Assembly (NCBI GenBank): GCA_000750105.3
Contig: JPHH03000021.1
Coordinates: forward strand, 310,001 to 374,000
Source of the DNA: Tolypocladium sp. Sup5 PDA-1
Lineage: Eukaryota > Ascomycota > Sordariomycetes > Hypocreales > Ophiocordycipitaceae
Direction of reading: 5' to 3'
DNA: 64,000 nucleotides
Made by a program: the position numbers and the translations under genes. The notes below the pieces were generated by a model. That model had not been told where the DNA came from. It made no database searches and was given only the letters and a program-made list of their open reading frames with translations. Positions 10,817 to 21,425 of the stretch are shown here, piece after piece (within the stretch, counting starts at the first letter, position 1; each line of letters opens with the position of its first letter).

Positions 10817-11546
10817 GGGATGTCATGCGGCGTCGTGGACATGCGTTGCAAGGAGAGGTTCAGCGACACCGGCGGGTTCCGGGTAAGAAGAACAGCGGAC
10901 GCGGAGTCAAGGTATATGTACAGTCAAACAATCTATATATCTTGCTACCGACGACTTAGAGTCGAGATGCTTAGGTTTTACTCTTCGGAGGTTTTCCCTA
11001 AGAAGCCGACGGTTAATTATATAGTCTAATTAGATAGGCTCGGATAATTAATAAATATATATATATATCTTGCTACCGAACGTTGCTTGCTTGAACTTGT
11101 CGGCACCTCGAGGACGTGGAGGCGATGTGGGGGTGAAGGAGTGCGTCTATCGCAGGCTTGTCGAGTCACAGCTCCGCGATACACAACCCTTCAGGGCCAG
11201 AAGGTGGCCATCAAGTAGATCACGCCCTTTGCACTAACAGCTGCTATTGCGGGTTGGCTAGGCGGCTGTTAACAGCGCCGAGTCGGCAAGCCACTCGATT
11301 AATCAGCCCCCGGTGCCGGCGGGGAGCTTCCCCGACGCTGTTGGTGCATCGACAAGTTGGTGGTTCAGCTGCGAATGCGTGTCTGCTCACATGCGCATCC
11401 TGGGCTCGACGATGATAAGGAGAATCAATGCATACTTGTATTGTGGACCGGCGACTATGTGAGGACGATCTTGTGCGACGGGTTCACAGCGTCTGTGAGT
11501 CGCGCCTGTGAGACTGCCTCTAGGCTAGAGTTGGGCACAACTCGAC
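10817..11546. other. Intergenic, contains AT-rich relic
   Basis: Apart from the AT-rich segment described separately at 10934-11079, no gene or further repeat was recognised. The right part is the promoter and leader of the Zn2Cys6 gene. Confidence 0.5.
10934..11079. repeat. AT-rich segment bounded by 18-bp direct repeats
   Basis: The 18-mer TATATATCTTGCTACCGA occurs exactly at 10934-10951 and again at 11062-11079, 128 bp apart. The DNA between is much richer in A+T than the flanks (for example TTAATTATATAGTCTAATTAG). This could be a solo terminal-repeat remnant or a RIP-degraded transposon scrap. No coding or terminal inverted repeat is visible. Confidence 0.6.
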
Positions 11547-13824
11547 ATGGAAGAAACACCGATGGGAGAGTCCATCAAGACATCGTGAGTCTCACCCACA
11601 TGGACTGAAGGAATGAGCCGCTGACTGGCTCCAGCTGTGAGAGATGTCGCCGGCGCAAGGTCAGCCCTCCTGAACCGACTCATAATGCAAGTCTGCTGCT
11701 GTGCCCATGGGTGCTGACAGGCGTCACACTCGTTGCTCCAGATAAAATGCGATCGAAAACGCCCCTGCTCGCGCTGCGTCAAGGCCGGCACGGAGTGCGT
11801 CTTGCAAGGCACGGGTGAGAAACAACGGTACAGTACCCCTGGTGCCCTGGACCCCAGCCCCGAATCTACGCATCACGCTCATGACCACCACAGCCCCGTG
11901 TCCAAGAGCTACGTCCAGGCGCTCGAGGGCCAGGTTGCATCCCTTGAGACGATTATCCGGAAACTGGCCCTGGCAAACGGCGAGGAGCGAGACGCCATCT
12001 TGTCCGAGCTCCCCCTATCCACGGCACCATCCCATGAATCGCGTCTAGCATGCACGTCGCCACCATCAACACCAGATCACAAGCTTGTCGCTGCCCGTCT
12101 AAGATCCGGCCAGATGAGGCGTCCGCGCGACAGACGTGCGACACAGTTTTTTGGCGGGACAAGCTCGTTCCAGATTCACTTCTCGAGGGAAGCGCCGTCT
12201 CCAGCTGTCACGGATGGAGCAGATGCCACGACTGCTCCCATGGACGATCCCATCGGCGCCAGCCTGCCGGGTTCTGGAGCCGACGCTGGAGAATTAAGCC
12301 CCAGGAGCGGCTTCTTTCAGTATGCGCCCCACGACCAGACGTCGCAGACTCTGATGGCAACCTTCTTCAAGGAGCAGTACCAGTACAACATGGTCGTCTA
12401 TCGCGAGTACTTTCTGCGCGACTACGACGTCGGGTCGGGGAGGTACTACTCGGACGTGCTCCTGTACTCCATCTGCGCCCTCGGAGCCCTCCAGTACGAC
12501 GACTTTCTCAACCTATCCGACGTGTTCTCGGGCCAGGCTCAGGCGCTGCTGTACTCGACCCTCGATAGCCCAGACCTCACCACTCTCCAGGCGCTGGTGC
12601 TGCTCGGCTATCGAGAGATTGCCGTGGGCCGGACGTCCAAGGGCTGGCTCTTTTGCGGCATGGCCTTCCGCCTCGCGCACGAGATGGGCCTGCACCTGGA
12701 CCCGAGCAACTGGGACGGGTACACGGGCTGTCTGCGGGACAGGGAGATACTCCGGCGGGTGTACTGGGCCGTGTTCATCGCCGACAAGCAGCTGAGTCTG
12801 TACTTTGGGCGGCCGCCGGCTCTGTACCCGAGCGAGTCCGACGTGCGCAACACAATCAGACTGCAGTACCCTCCAGACTGGCAAGGCCTCCTCGAGACGT
12901 ACATTTGCAAGACAGCTACGGCCTCGGAGTACGAGGATGGCGTTGCCCTCGTCGGCTCGTTTATATACCGGGCTGAGCTGTCAAAGATTATCCACGTCAT
13001 GATCACGGATCTGTTTGAGAACCGGAGGGGAGACGTGGACCCGGCGATAGCGGCGGCCAAGTCCCGGAAGATACATGTGTCCTTGACCAAGTGGCTATCC
13101 AGTCTTCCAGGGGCGCTCCATTGGAATCAGTGGACGGTCGGGCAGGTCCCGTCGTCTGTCCTTCATCTTCAGTAAGCTGCCATCGGATCTCCCTGACGTA
13201 GGCATGGAGACACTGACACAGCCAAGCATGCTCTTCCACACCGTCATGATCATCCTCCACCGGCCCCCGTCCAACATGTTCGAGAAGCCCGGCATCGCCG
13301 AGAGCGAAGACGTCGAGATCTGCCACGAGTCGCTGCAGGCCATCCTGCGCCTCATGCGCACCTACTCGCGCTTCTACCGGTACCGCTCGCTGCCCCTGGA
13401 CTTCGTGCACACGCTGTCCACCGCGGCCGGCACCGTCATGATGAAGCGCTTCCTGCAGGGCTCGTCGTGGGACGACCCGGACATCGACCGCTCGCTGACG
13501 CTCATTACCGAGGCCATGGACGACATCCGCAGCACCTGGCCCTGCGTCAAGGAGATCCGGGACTGCGTCGCGCAGGCGCGGCAAACGCAGACGACGATGC
13601 CGCCCGAGGTGCCGCTCAAGGCGGGCCCGGACCTGATGAACGGCCTGGAGATGGAGGATGACGAGGGAGACGCCATGGCGGGCTTCATGGCGGGCTTGGG
13701 CGATGACCTGGGGACGCTGATTACGGATGAGTTCCTGAGCGCGCAGCTGCAGGGCGGGCAGTCGTGTCTGGAGCCGTTTGACTTTAACCAGCCTCCGGGG
13801 ATGACTGATCCGCGGCAGCATTGA
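11547..13824 (+). CDS. Zn2Cys6 transcription factor, NIT4/NirA-like
   Basis: Four exons: 11547-11584, 11635-11659, 11742-13171 and 13227-13824, giving 696 residues; all three introns are GT-AG and phases agree. The binuclear zinc cluster spans residues 14-40 with spacing C-x2-C-x6-C-x5-C-x2-C-x6-C, and two introns interrupt its coding sequence. A probable dimerisation coiled coil follows at about 74-108 (YVQALEGQVASLETIIRKLA). The fungal-specific regulatory domain starts at about residue 220 and includes LLYSICALGALQ, LTTLQALVLLGYREIAVG, and LAHEMGLHLDPSNW, then HTVMIILHRPP in exon 4. The C terminus is acidic (EMEDDEGDAMAG), a candidate activation region. The overall architecture resembles nitrate and nutrient regulators of the NIT4/NirA type, but orthology is not established. 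Targets are unknown; the DUF1445 gene is the nearest upstream neighbour. Confidence 0.92.
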
Positions 13825-15319
13825 TGGCTCTGCTCGTGCGAGAGGGACAGACACAGGTGGGTGAAGCTTTGGCATCCCGGGGCGCAGTTGACGCCTCGAG
13901 CACCGGCGCAACAGACAACTTGGAGTGCTCGACTACCGATGCAGCTATATGCGGCCTTGGCCGAAGGTGCAGGATCCTTTGGGGATGGGCATGGAGATCT
14001 TGCCCACCAAGGACTCTGTGTAGCAGCTGCTGCGTGAGCGCTACAGCGGCCAAGGCCGGCAACTGTCCCGGCGCCTGTGACCAAAGCGGCAGGCGAAGCC
14101 ATCTCGGGTGCCTGTGCCAGGGGGGGCCGCTTGTAGTTCCTCGTACCTTTATACGAGAATGAGAGCGCACAACTTGACGCATACCGCATAATGATGATGA
14201 GATTGGCCATTACGGCCTGCTGTCGAGCATGACATGGTGGTGGGATGCAACGCCGTCTCGTTGGCCGTGACGCAGCGCATCTGCATTGATACCTAGTTGT
14301 GTCGCACCGAGAGGAGTCGAGGGGTGATGCCGCAGGTCATGGTTGGTCGACGCATCTTGGTTCTCGTGCATGATGCAGATCGGGAACCCCTACGAGTATG
14401 GTCACGATTAAAAGGTGCCAATGTCAATGTGTTGGTAGTCGGAATCTGCGCTGGCCATGGTGCTTCAAGGTACTTCGTAGGTGTCGAGAGAGAGAAGCTG
14501 TGGATTAATGACAAGGGGGACTATTACGAGTAGACAATGAGCAAGGTTCGTGCCTACTCCGTACGCCCAACAAAGTACGAGTAAGTTACAAGTAATTTTG
14601 GTTTGGTTTCAAGGACAAGGATATTGTAGCAAACACCGGGAACCCAACCCCGTCTGGGCCAAAAATAAAAAAGATGACCTCAATCAAGGGACCAACAAGA
14701 CACATCGTCGGCTTTGTGATGGACAGAGGCGGTTGGTCACCACTCACCACTGCACCCGCTGGCTGGGCAGCTGGGGTTGGTGGCTTGAGATGATACAACA
14801 CCGTTACCAGCGCGTGCGTGTGCGGTGCGGTCCAAGCGCATCATCGAGCTGGGTCGAGGGTAGCACGGTGTCGTTTTCTACAGAGGAACAGGAGATGCCG
14901 GGCCGTAGCGACGGGACATAGCGCCTGATACGGTGGGTGCCCAGGCGCATTACGGAGCACTGTGAGCGCTAGCGCCGGTGCCGGTACAGCTGGTCCCAGC
15001 TCCCAGGTCACCCACCACCTGTACACCACCTGTACACCACCTGTACACCACCTGTACCTCACCTGCACCTCAAATTCCGTGCACTTTCCCGTATAGCACG
15101 GTGCCCGGGCCCCACTGCTCCGCCTCCGCGACCACGTCGACCTCGAATCCATCGCTGGCAGACATGCCACTCCCTTCTCAAACATCTCCGACGCGCACAG
15201 GCTACAACCCCCGTTCCTCGTCGTTCTTCGTCTCGAGAGAGAATGCCGCTTCCCTGATAGCATGTCGTCGACATCAACGCCGCACATAGACTCCCCGCTG
15301 TAGTGCGTCGCCCAGCGCC
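13825..15319. other. Intergenic, no gene supported
   Basis: This 1.5-kb space precedes the F-box gene. It holds an 11-bp tandem repeat at 15014-15068 and a copy of the TACTCCGTAC motif at 14554-14563. Short open frames on both strands lack start context and protein character. Confidence 0.6.
15014..15068. repeat. 11-bp tandem repeat, about five copies
   Basis: The unit ACCACCTGTAC is repeated perfectly four times (15014-15057) followed by a degenerate fifth copy. Each unit contains the hexamer CACCTG, which fits the E-box consensus CANNTG. It lies 250-300 bp upstream of the F-box gene start. Confidence 0.9.
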
Positions 15320-18300
15320 ATGGACGTCGACGCCTCTCCCGAGCCCGACGCGGCGCGACGCTCCAGCATCGAGAAGACGCCAATTCGCATCTCTCCCGAC
15401 GTCGCCGAACTCTTCGGGCGGCTCCCCGACGAGATAATCGAACAGTAAGGCCGCCCTGGTTGTATCCTTTCATCTGGCGGCGCGCATTGGGCTGACGACG
15501 GACTGTACGTACAGGATACTCCTCGCCACGGACTCCAACGGCTTCGCCTCGCTCGTCCTCGTGAACAGCAAGTGGAGGGCCGTCTCCCAGCGGCCGCACC
15601 TCTACCTCCACCACCTGGCACAATGCTCGTCGTACGTGGCGAACGCGAGCCTTGCCGATCTGCCTTCCCCCTACGATGAAAACCTACCCCGATTGCGACG
15701 CCTCTTTGCCCGCGAGGTGAAGCGCAACTTGTTCGACTCGTACTTGCGCCCCAAGGAAACCGTCATCAAGCTCGTATCCAATTCCATCAGCTCCTCATCA
15801 TGCCCCGGCGGAGAAGGGATGCAGTTCGGCGCGTCACCAAAAGGCCATCATATTCTGGCGTGCAACTCGTCGAGGATATATGTCATCGATGTCCGCGGGG
15901 AGAGCGCGGACGTGAAGAGGGAGCTCAAGATTTTGCGACGCCCTGTCTCAGCATGCATCACCGACGATGCGAGTCTTCTGGCGGTGCTATCTACCGAGAT
16001 GCAGGTCGACCTCTACGACCTGCAAAAGACGCCACCGCAGCGCAAGCAGTCTCTGATTCTCGACAACAGCCCGCGAACCATTGCCCTTTCGTCCTGCGGC
16101 TCGGTCCTCGCTGCGGCGTACGATGGAGGCATCGAGGTATCGTCATTGCACCCCGGTGCCTTGGCAACTGACCGGAGGGCCGTCAAATGTGACGCGGTGG
16201 ATGCCTTGGCCTTTTCGCTTGACGGAACGCAGATACTCGGCACGACGATACACTCCTCTCCCCCCAGCACCGTCATCCTGACTGCGCCATACTACGACCC
16301 TGGCAGCCAGCTGGGCGATAGCAGCCTCAGTGCCATGTGGACTACGTCGATTCTCTTCCCCAACACCAGCCGCGACTGCAGCCATGCCGTACTGCTACGG
16401 GATGGGGGCCACGGCGAGGCCGAGTGGACCTTTACGTACGACCGCAGTTTCGAGACCTTCCGCGCAGTTCGCCTCGACGACTTGCGAAACGGCACAACCT
16501 ACTTTACTGGGCCGATACCCAAGGCGACGTCGCAGTCGAAACTCCTTCCCTGCACTCTCCCGGCTTCGACATACCACGGCGAGCTTGTTGCGTCGGGGTT
16601 CCAGGGCAAAGAGGTTTGGATCTATGGGGTGCCAGGGGACCTGGACGATGTTCCGGAGACAACATCAAACAATGACAACTCATCAAACTCGTCGGGGCTT
16701 GGGCGACACAACAGTGGTCGGAGTAACCTCTCCCATCGGGCATCCACCAGAGCTATGGACGGTGACAATGAAAGAGTTCCCCAGTGGCAGATTCTCTGTG
16801 ATAAGCTGAGGAACAACTTTGTCGGGGGGTGCAAAATCTCTGAGCTCAGCGGCGTGAGCAACGTCAAGTGGGTTGCGGACTTTGCAGGTGTCTCGTCCAA
16901 AGAACGATTGGTTGTGACGGCACGGGGAGTCTCGGGGCCAAGGCTCGTTACCGAGGAGGAAGACATTGACTTTGTCGATGGCGGCCGTCTCGCCCTACTT
17001 GACTTTGATTATAGCCTTGTCAACGGAGAGAGGAGCGAAATCACAATTGAAGTAGGCACCGACGACGCCGAGGTACTGGAGGAGGGGAAACGCGACATTG
17101 AAACGGAGGTGGCCATCGTTAGACGAAGGACAGTCGCTCAGCAGCGAGGCGGTCGGACTGTTTTGCTACGAGCCGCGACAAGTGCTAGTCGAGAGCCACC
17201 ACTCCCTCCGCTATCCCCAACAGACGACGCCGACGACGACGATCCCCTGGTCCCTAGGACAATCGGAAGGAACCCTGTGAGCCATCCAACCCCTGCTGTC
17301 ATCAGCGACCAAGGGGAGACGGCGTCGATTGAGGCACTGGAGGCACTGGACGCCCCTTACGCCCACGCCAGTCCTCGCTCGGGAACAACGCTGCGTCGAG
17401 CTGCCACCGCCGCTGCCGTCAACCGCAGGCTGAACCCACGAACGGCTGATGGCCGCCCCATCGAATATCGTCGCGCCGACGGACGCGCAGAGCATCCTCA
17501 CGAAAGCGATGCCGACAATTGGGTGCCTCCCCCTCCGCCGTACCAGAAGGAGGAGGACCCTATTGATCTCCCGGCCTTCCTGCGCGGGCCGTCGGTTGCA
17601 CCAATGCCATCGGTCCCTCCCGTGCCGCCGTTGCCCGGCCTTCCGCTTCGTGGTCGGTCCGGTCTTGAGTCCCCGTCAGTCACCCAGACACCAGAAACAA
17701 AGTGCAGCACCACCCAACGACGCCGCTCACACCAAAGGACCGCGAGTGACTCGACCACGTTCAGTCGGTTGCGGGTCGGAGATGCTCCGCGTCCCAGATC
17801 AAGCCCGTCTATTCACTCTGTGCACATGGACCCGGACGACATCTACGATGTTTCCCCGCCAGGATCTCCGCGTCTCCCAACGCGTCAATCTGGGGACCGT
17901 CAGGCATCAGGGTCCGGGACGAGCGTGCCGTCCGAGTCCGCGGCTTCATCATCGGCCACGTCCCGAGCCGAGACGTTTCAGGCACGGCCGAGCGCCCCAT
18001 CAAGCGCAGCCATGGCGAGCGCCTCGACGTCGTCGACGGGCTTCGATAACCTTACTAGGCCCAACGTACCGCCGCTGCAGCTACATATTCCGAATTCTCC
18101 GCTGTCCAATATCGTGCCCGCTGGCAGTGCAGAGCCAGCAGTGAGGCGGCTTTCAAGTGCCCAGACCTGGCCGCTGGGGCCCCAGCTGCAAGCGGGACCT
18201 TTGGGACAAGCCATGGCCGGCTATCCGTTGACAGCGCCGCCTCCCAATACCACGAGTCACGACCTGGCGGCAGCTCCCCCTCCGGCGCCCAGCTCTGGAC

Positions 18301-18956
18301 AGCTTGCCAGCCTGAACAAGAGGATCAGCCAAGGCAATCCGCGCCGCCTCTCGGGGGGCCTCCAGATCCAGCAGGCTCTGGCCGACAGCCGAAGCTATGA
18401 GGATGGGCCAAGTCAGGGCCAACAGCAGCAGGAGTCTCGTGATTGGATGGGCAATTCAAGTATTCAGATGCCTGAATTCGATCGCCCGTTAATCATCAGC
18501 ACTCCGAAAGGCGTTTCGGGTGCCTTTGACCCTCCAAACAGACGTACATCTGGGCGGCGAAACGAAACGCAAATCCTGGCACCCGTCCCTCGGCATCCCC
18601 GACAACACAATTTTGTCAACCCGCGCCCAACCCCCGAACGCCTAGAGACCATCTACAGCGCGAGGTCGTACCCGGACGTGCCTCAGGGGCAGCCCAAGCC
18701 AAACGGTTTACCTTCATGGCTCAGGTCAGGGTCAACTTCGTCTAGAGCGAGCCCCACGGGCGTGAACCGGAAACCCAGCAGAGCAGGGAGGAGCGCCGCA
18801 AAGAACATGCACGACGCCAGGAAGAGGGGGTGGACGGGGAAGAAGAAGACGAGCAAGAAGGAGTCGAAGGCGGGGCATGAAGCCGCCAGCACGGCCGGGT
18901 GGACAGACGCGTCGTCCCCCTCTGCGACGAAGGATAAGAAGTGCGTTGTCATGTGA
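15320..18956 (+). CDS. F-box protein with predicted beta-propeller and C-terminal CaaX box
   Basis: F-box proteins recruit substrates to SCF (Skp1-Cullin1) ubiquitin ligases. Two exons, 15320-15444 and 15515-18956, give 1188 residues; the intron is GTAAGG...TACAG and splits the F-box at codon Gln42. The F-box is residues 33-75 (FGRLPDEIIEQILLATD...LVLVNSKWRAVSQ). Residues about 140-450 read like WD40/propeller blades (GHHILACNSSRIYVIDVRG, ITDDASLLAVLSTEMQVDLYDL, IALSSCGSVLAAAYDGGIEV). From about 550 the protein is Pro/Ser-rich and disordered, with a Gln-rich patch. It ends in a Lys-rich stretch (GKKKTSKKESK) and KKCVVM-COOH. CVVM fits the CaaX prenylation rule with Met favouring farnesyltransferase, so membrane anchoring is inferred. 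An 11-bp tandem repeat sits in the promoter. Confidence 0.9.
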
Positions 18957-19613
18957 AACAACGCCGAGAGGTCGATCTATCCGCAAGTTTTCCTTTTGTT
19001 TAAATCCCCACCTTTGGGAAGCGTTTAAGACGGCATAGCGTTGAAAGGGGCCTTTCGAATCGTTTGTCAGGGCCGAGTGGCTAGCATTTGCACAAGGAGC
19101 GGGTTTGTTTGCGAGGTTCATTCGTTTGGGGGCAAAGGGGATCAGGGCATCATCAGCATCAGTCAGCCTATGTTTGCGTCTCTCGTTTCAACCTTTTTTT
19201 CTTTTTTCTGTCACACAATTTAGCCAGTTAAAAGCTTGACTCTCATATCGGCTAGGCGTGTAACTCCTATGCGGGTCACAAGTCTGCCGCTGGTAATACA
19301 GGATACTTGATTTCTTTGATTTGGAACTAATGGATAAATGACTGCAAAATCCAAGTGTTTTCAGATCCGTAAAACGCCAGGGCTCCATCCGAGAGGTGGC
19401 TTGCCGCCTCTAGTGTACCAAGACAAAGTAGATGGTGCTAGACCAAGACGTGCAGCAGCGTTGAGACTCGTCTGGTGCAGATTAGATGAAAGTACAGGAG
19501 ATCCAATTCTCCGTTCTTGTCCACAGTACTGGACCCCTTCCGTGATATCACAAAACTCACACACCAAAAACATCGTCTACGTGTCCTCGCTCAGGGCTTA
19601 TCCTCAAGGCTCA
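18957..19613. other. Convergent 3' regions, no gene supported
   Basis: This segment lies between the stop codons of the F-box gene (+) and the surface-protein gene (-). A T-rich tract at 19190-19210 may serve 3'-end formation. No coding sequence was recognised. Confidence 0.6.
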
Positions 19614-20834
19614 TCATATCCTAGGCGTCGTCCCGGGTACGTATGGCCGCCCGCGGTGCACGTCGCCCAGGCCTGCCTGCTCCATCATGTCCGAGAGCGT
19701 CGTGGTGCGGTTATCCCTGCTGTTGTGCACCGTGCTGGGGTCGGCAAACACGTTGATGCTCTCGCTGCTGGCCTCGCGCTGAATGTTTTGCGTCGAGGGC
19801 CGGCGCGAGTGCCGTATCTCGGAGGCCTTCATGGCGCGGATGGGCGCGAGGCGCGCGCCAACGACGTGGCCCGTCCGCGCGGTGCGCTCGTCGTGCGAGG
19901 TGATGGATGCGCGCGACGCGGGCGGGGAGTAGCCAGAGGGGTTGGGTGAGTCGAAGGGGTTCGGGATGGAGATGCGCGGGGGACGGCTGGGGGGCTGCGG
20001 CTTGGGCGGCGGCGACTGAGGATCGGGGTCAAAGGACCGCCGCGCAGGGGGGCTTCCGCGGAGGAAGTCGCTGCGGTAGGATCCCGGGTGGAGGACGGGC
20101 GCGGAGATGACGTTGCCGTAGGGCCCGGAGCCGCTGGTGTTGCTTCGCGCGTAGCTGGACTTTTCCGACGTGGCGGCCCTGCGCCGGCGGCGGATGCAGA
20201 GAATGACGATGGTGATGATGAGGAGCAGAACGAGGCAGCCTCCGACTGCGCCGCCGATGATGGACGTCCTCTCGGGCCCGGAGCTAGAGCCGGAATCCTC
20301 CTGGCTGGGTGTCGTAGAGGCAGCGGAAGTCGCCGACTCTATGCGTGTGCTCGTGGCGGTTGGCCCTGCCGTTGTGGTGGTCGGGCTGGAACTTGGCTGC
20401 TCGTCCTTGGGGGCCTTGGACTGATCCTTATTCACGGTGCACTCCTTGCCGCCGTCCGAGCACGAGTAGCCAAACGGGCAGCAGAGCTCATCGCCACACT
20501 TCTGGAGCGCGACATCGAAGACGGTCGTCTGGATGGGCGCCTTTGGGTTCTTGGCCGGGTCCTGCTCGCGGACGTTGCAGGTGATGGGCTGGATCTTGCT
20601 GCACGTCCTGTCGTTGGGACAGCACAGGACGGTGGTGGCGCCGGCGAGGGAGATGCACGAGCTGCCCTGGGGACAGCAGAACTGGTCTGGGAGGTCTTTG
20701 GGGCAGGCCTGGAGGCCGTTGGCGGCGCAGGTATCGGCGCGGGCGAAGAGTCTAGAGGCCGGGGTGGCAGAGACGGTGGGAGCAGCGACGGCCGTGAGGA
20801 AGAGGAGCCGCAGGGGCAGTGGTTTCCGTGCCAT
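19614..20834 (-). CDS. Single-pass Cys-rich cell-surface protein (possible wall or signalling sensor)
   Basis: Intronless, 406 residues from the ATG at 20834. The frame is open further upstream, but the chosen Met begins a classic signal peptide (MARKPLPLRLLFLTAVAAP, cleavage near residue 23). The ectodomain (about 24-135) has 14 cysteines in paired patterns (FCCPQGSSC, VLCCPNDRTC, ELCCPFGYSC), suggesting a disulphide-bonded module. A Ser/Thr-rich stalk follows (about 140-190), probably O-mannosylated. A hydrophobic span at 192-214 is followed by RRRRR, fixing the C terminus in the cytosol. The roughly 190-residue tail is Pro/Ser/Arg-rich. This layout is like the fungal Wsc/Mid2 wall sensors, but the Cys module is not a recognisable WSC domain, so the sensor role is only a suggestion. 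Confidence 0.8.
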   Translation of the reverse strand: MARKPLPLRLLFLTAVAAPTVSATPASRLFARADTCAANGLQACPKDLPDQFCCPQGSSCISLAGATTVLCCPNDRTCSKIQPITCNVREQDPAKNPKAPIQTTVFDVALQKCGDELCCPFGYSCSDGGKECTVNKDQSKAPKDEQPSSSPTTTTAGPTATSTRIESATSAASTTPSQEDSGSSSGPERTSIIGGAVGGCLVLLLIITIVILCIRRRRRAATSEKSSYARSNTSGSGPYGNVISAPVLHPGSYRSDFLRGSPPARRSFDPDPQSPPPKPQPPSRPPRISIPNPFDSPNPSGYSPPASRASITSHDERTARTGHVVGARLAPIRAMKASEIRHSRRPSTQNIQREASSESINVFADPSTVHNSRDNRTTTLSDMMEQAGLGDVHRGRPYVPGTTPRI

Positions 20835-21388
20835 GGAGACGGGGTGAGGTGTGATGGTCGACGAGATAGGCTCGGTCGCGGTGTTGTAGGTTTCTGGTGA
20901 GGCGGTTTGGAGCACCCGATGAGGATGTGTCCGTTGGTTTGCGTTGACGGCACGAGGCCTCGCAGTGAAAGATTCCCGACGTGAATAGAAGGGTATTATC
21001 AACAATATAAGGAGTATCGATATGAGCCTTGCCAGAAGTCACTCAAAGAGACGCTGAAAGCCTCGGACAAGCTCGTTCAACGGAGAAGACGGCAAAGGGA
21101 GGGCAAGGAAAGAGAGCAAATACGGAGGAGAAACAAAGAAGAAGGGAGGGACAGGACAGAGGAGCAGGAAGAAGAAGAGCACGCGCGAGGAAAAATGAGA
21201 AGCGCAGCAATCAGCCGTTCGTTGCACCCATGCCAATGACGCCCTCATCTCCAGTCCGTCCTGTCCAGGCCGACACTCGTGCGACCATCGCCAGCCGCCG
21301 CCGCGTCCACTACGAAGGTCCCCTGTGCCACGGCGACCCTGACGGCAATTCCCCATCTGCAGCGGGAAAACGGAAACGAGTCGACGTC

Positions 21389-21425
21389 GCCCAGCCCAGC
21401 CCGGCCCAGCCCGGCCCAGCCCAGC
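21389..21425. repeat. Short GC-rich tandem repeat (CCCAG / CCGGCCCAG units)
   Basis: Alternating CCCAG and CCGG-CCCAG units form a 37-bp low-complexity tract in the upstream region of the surface-protein gene. Confidence 0.8.
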
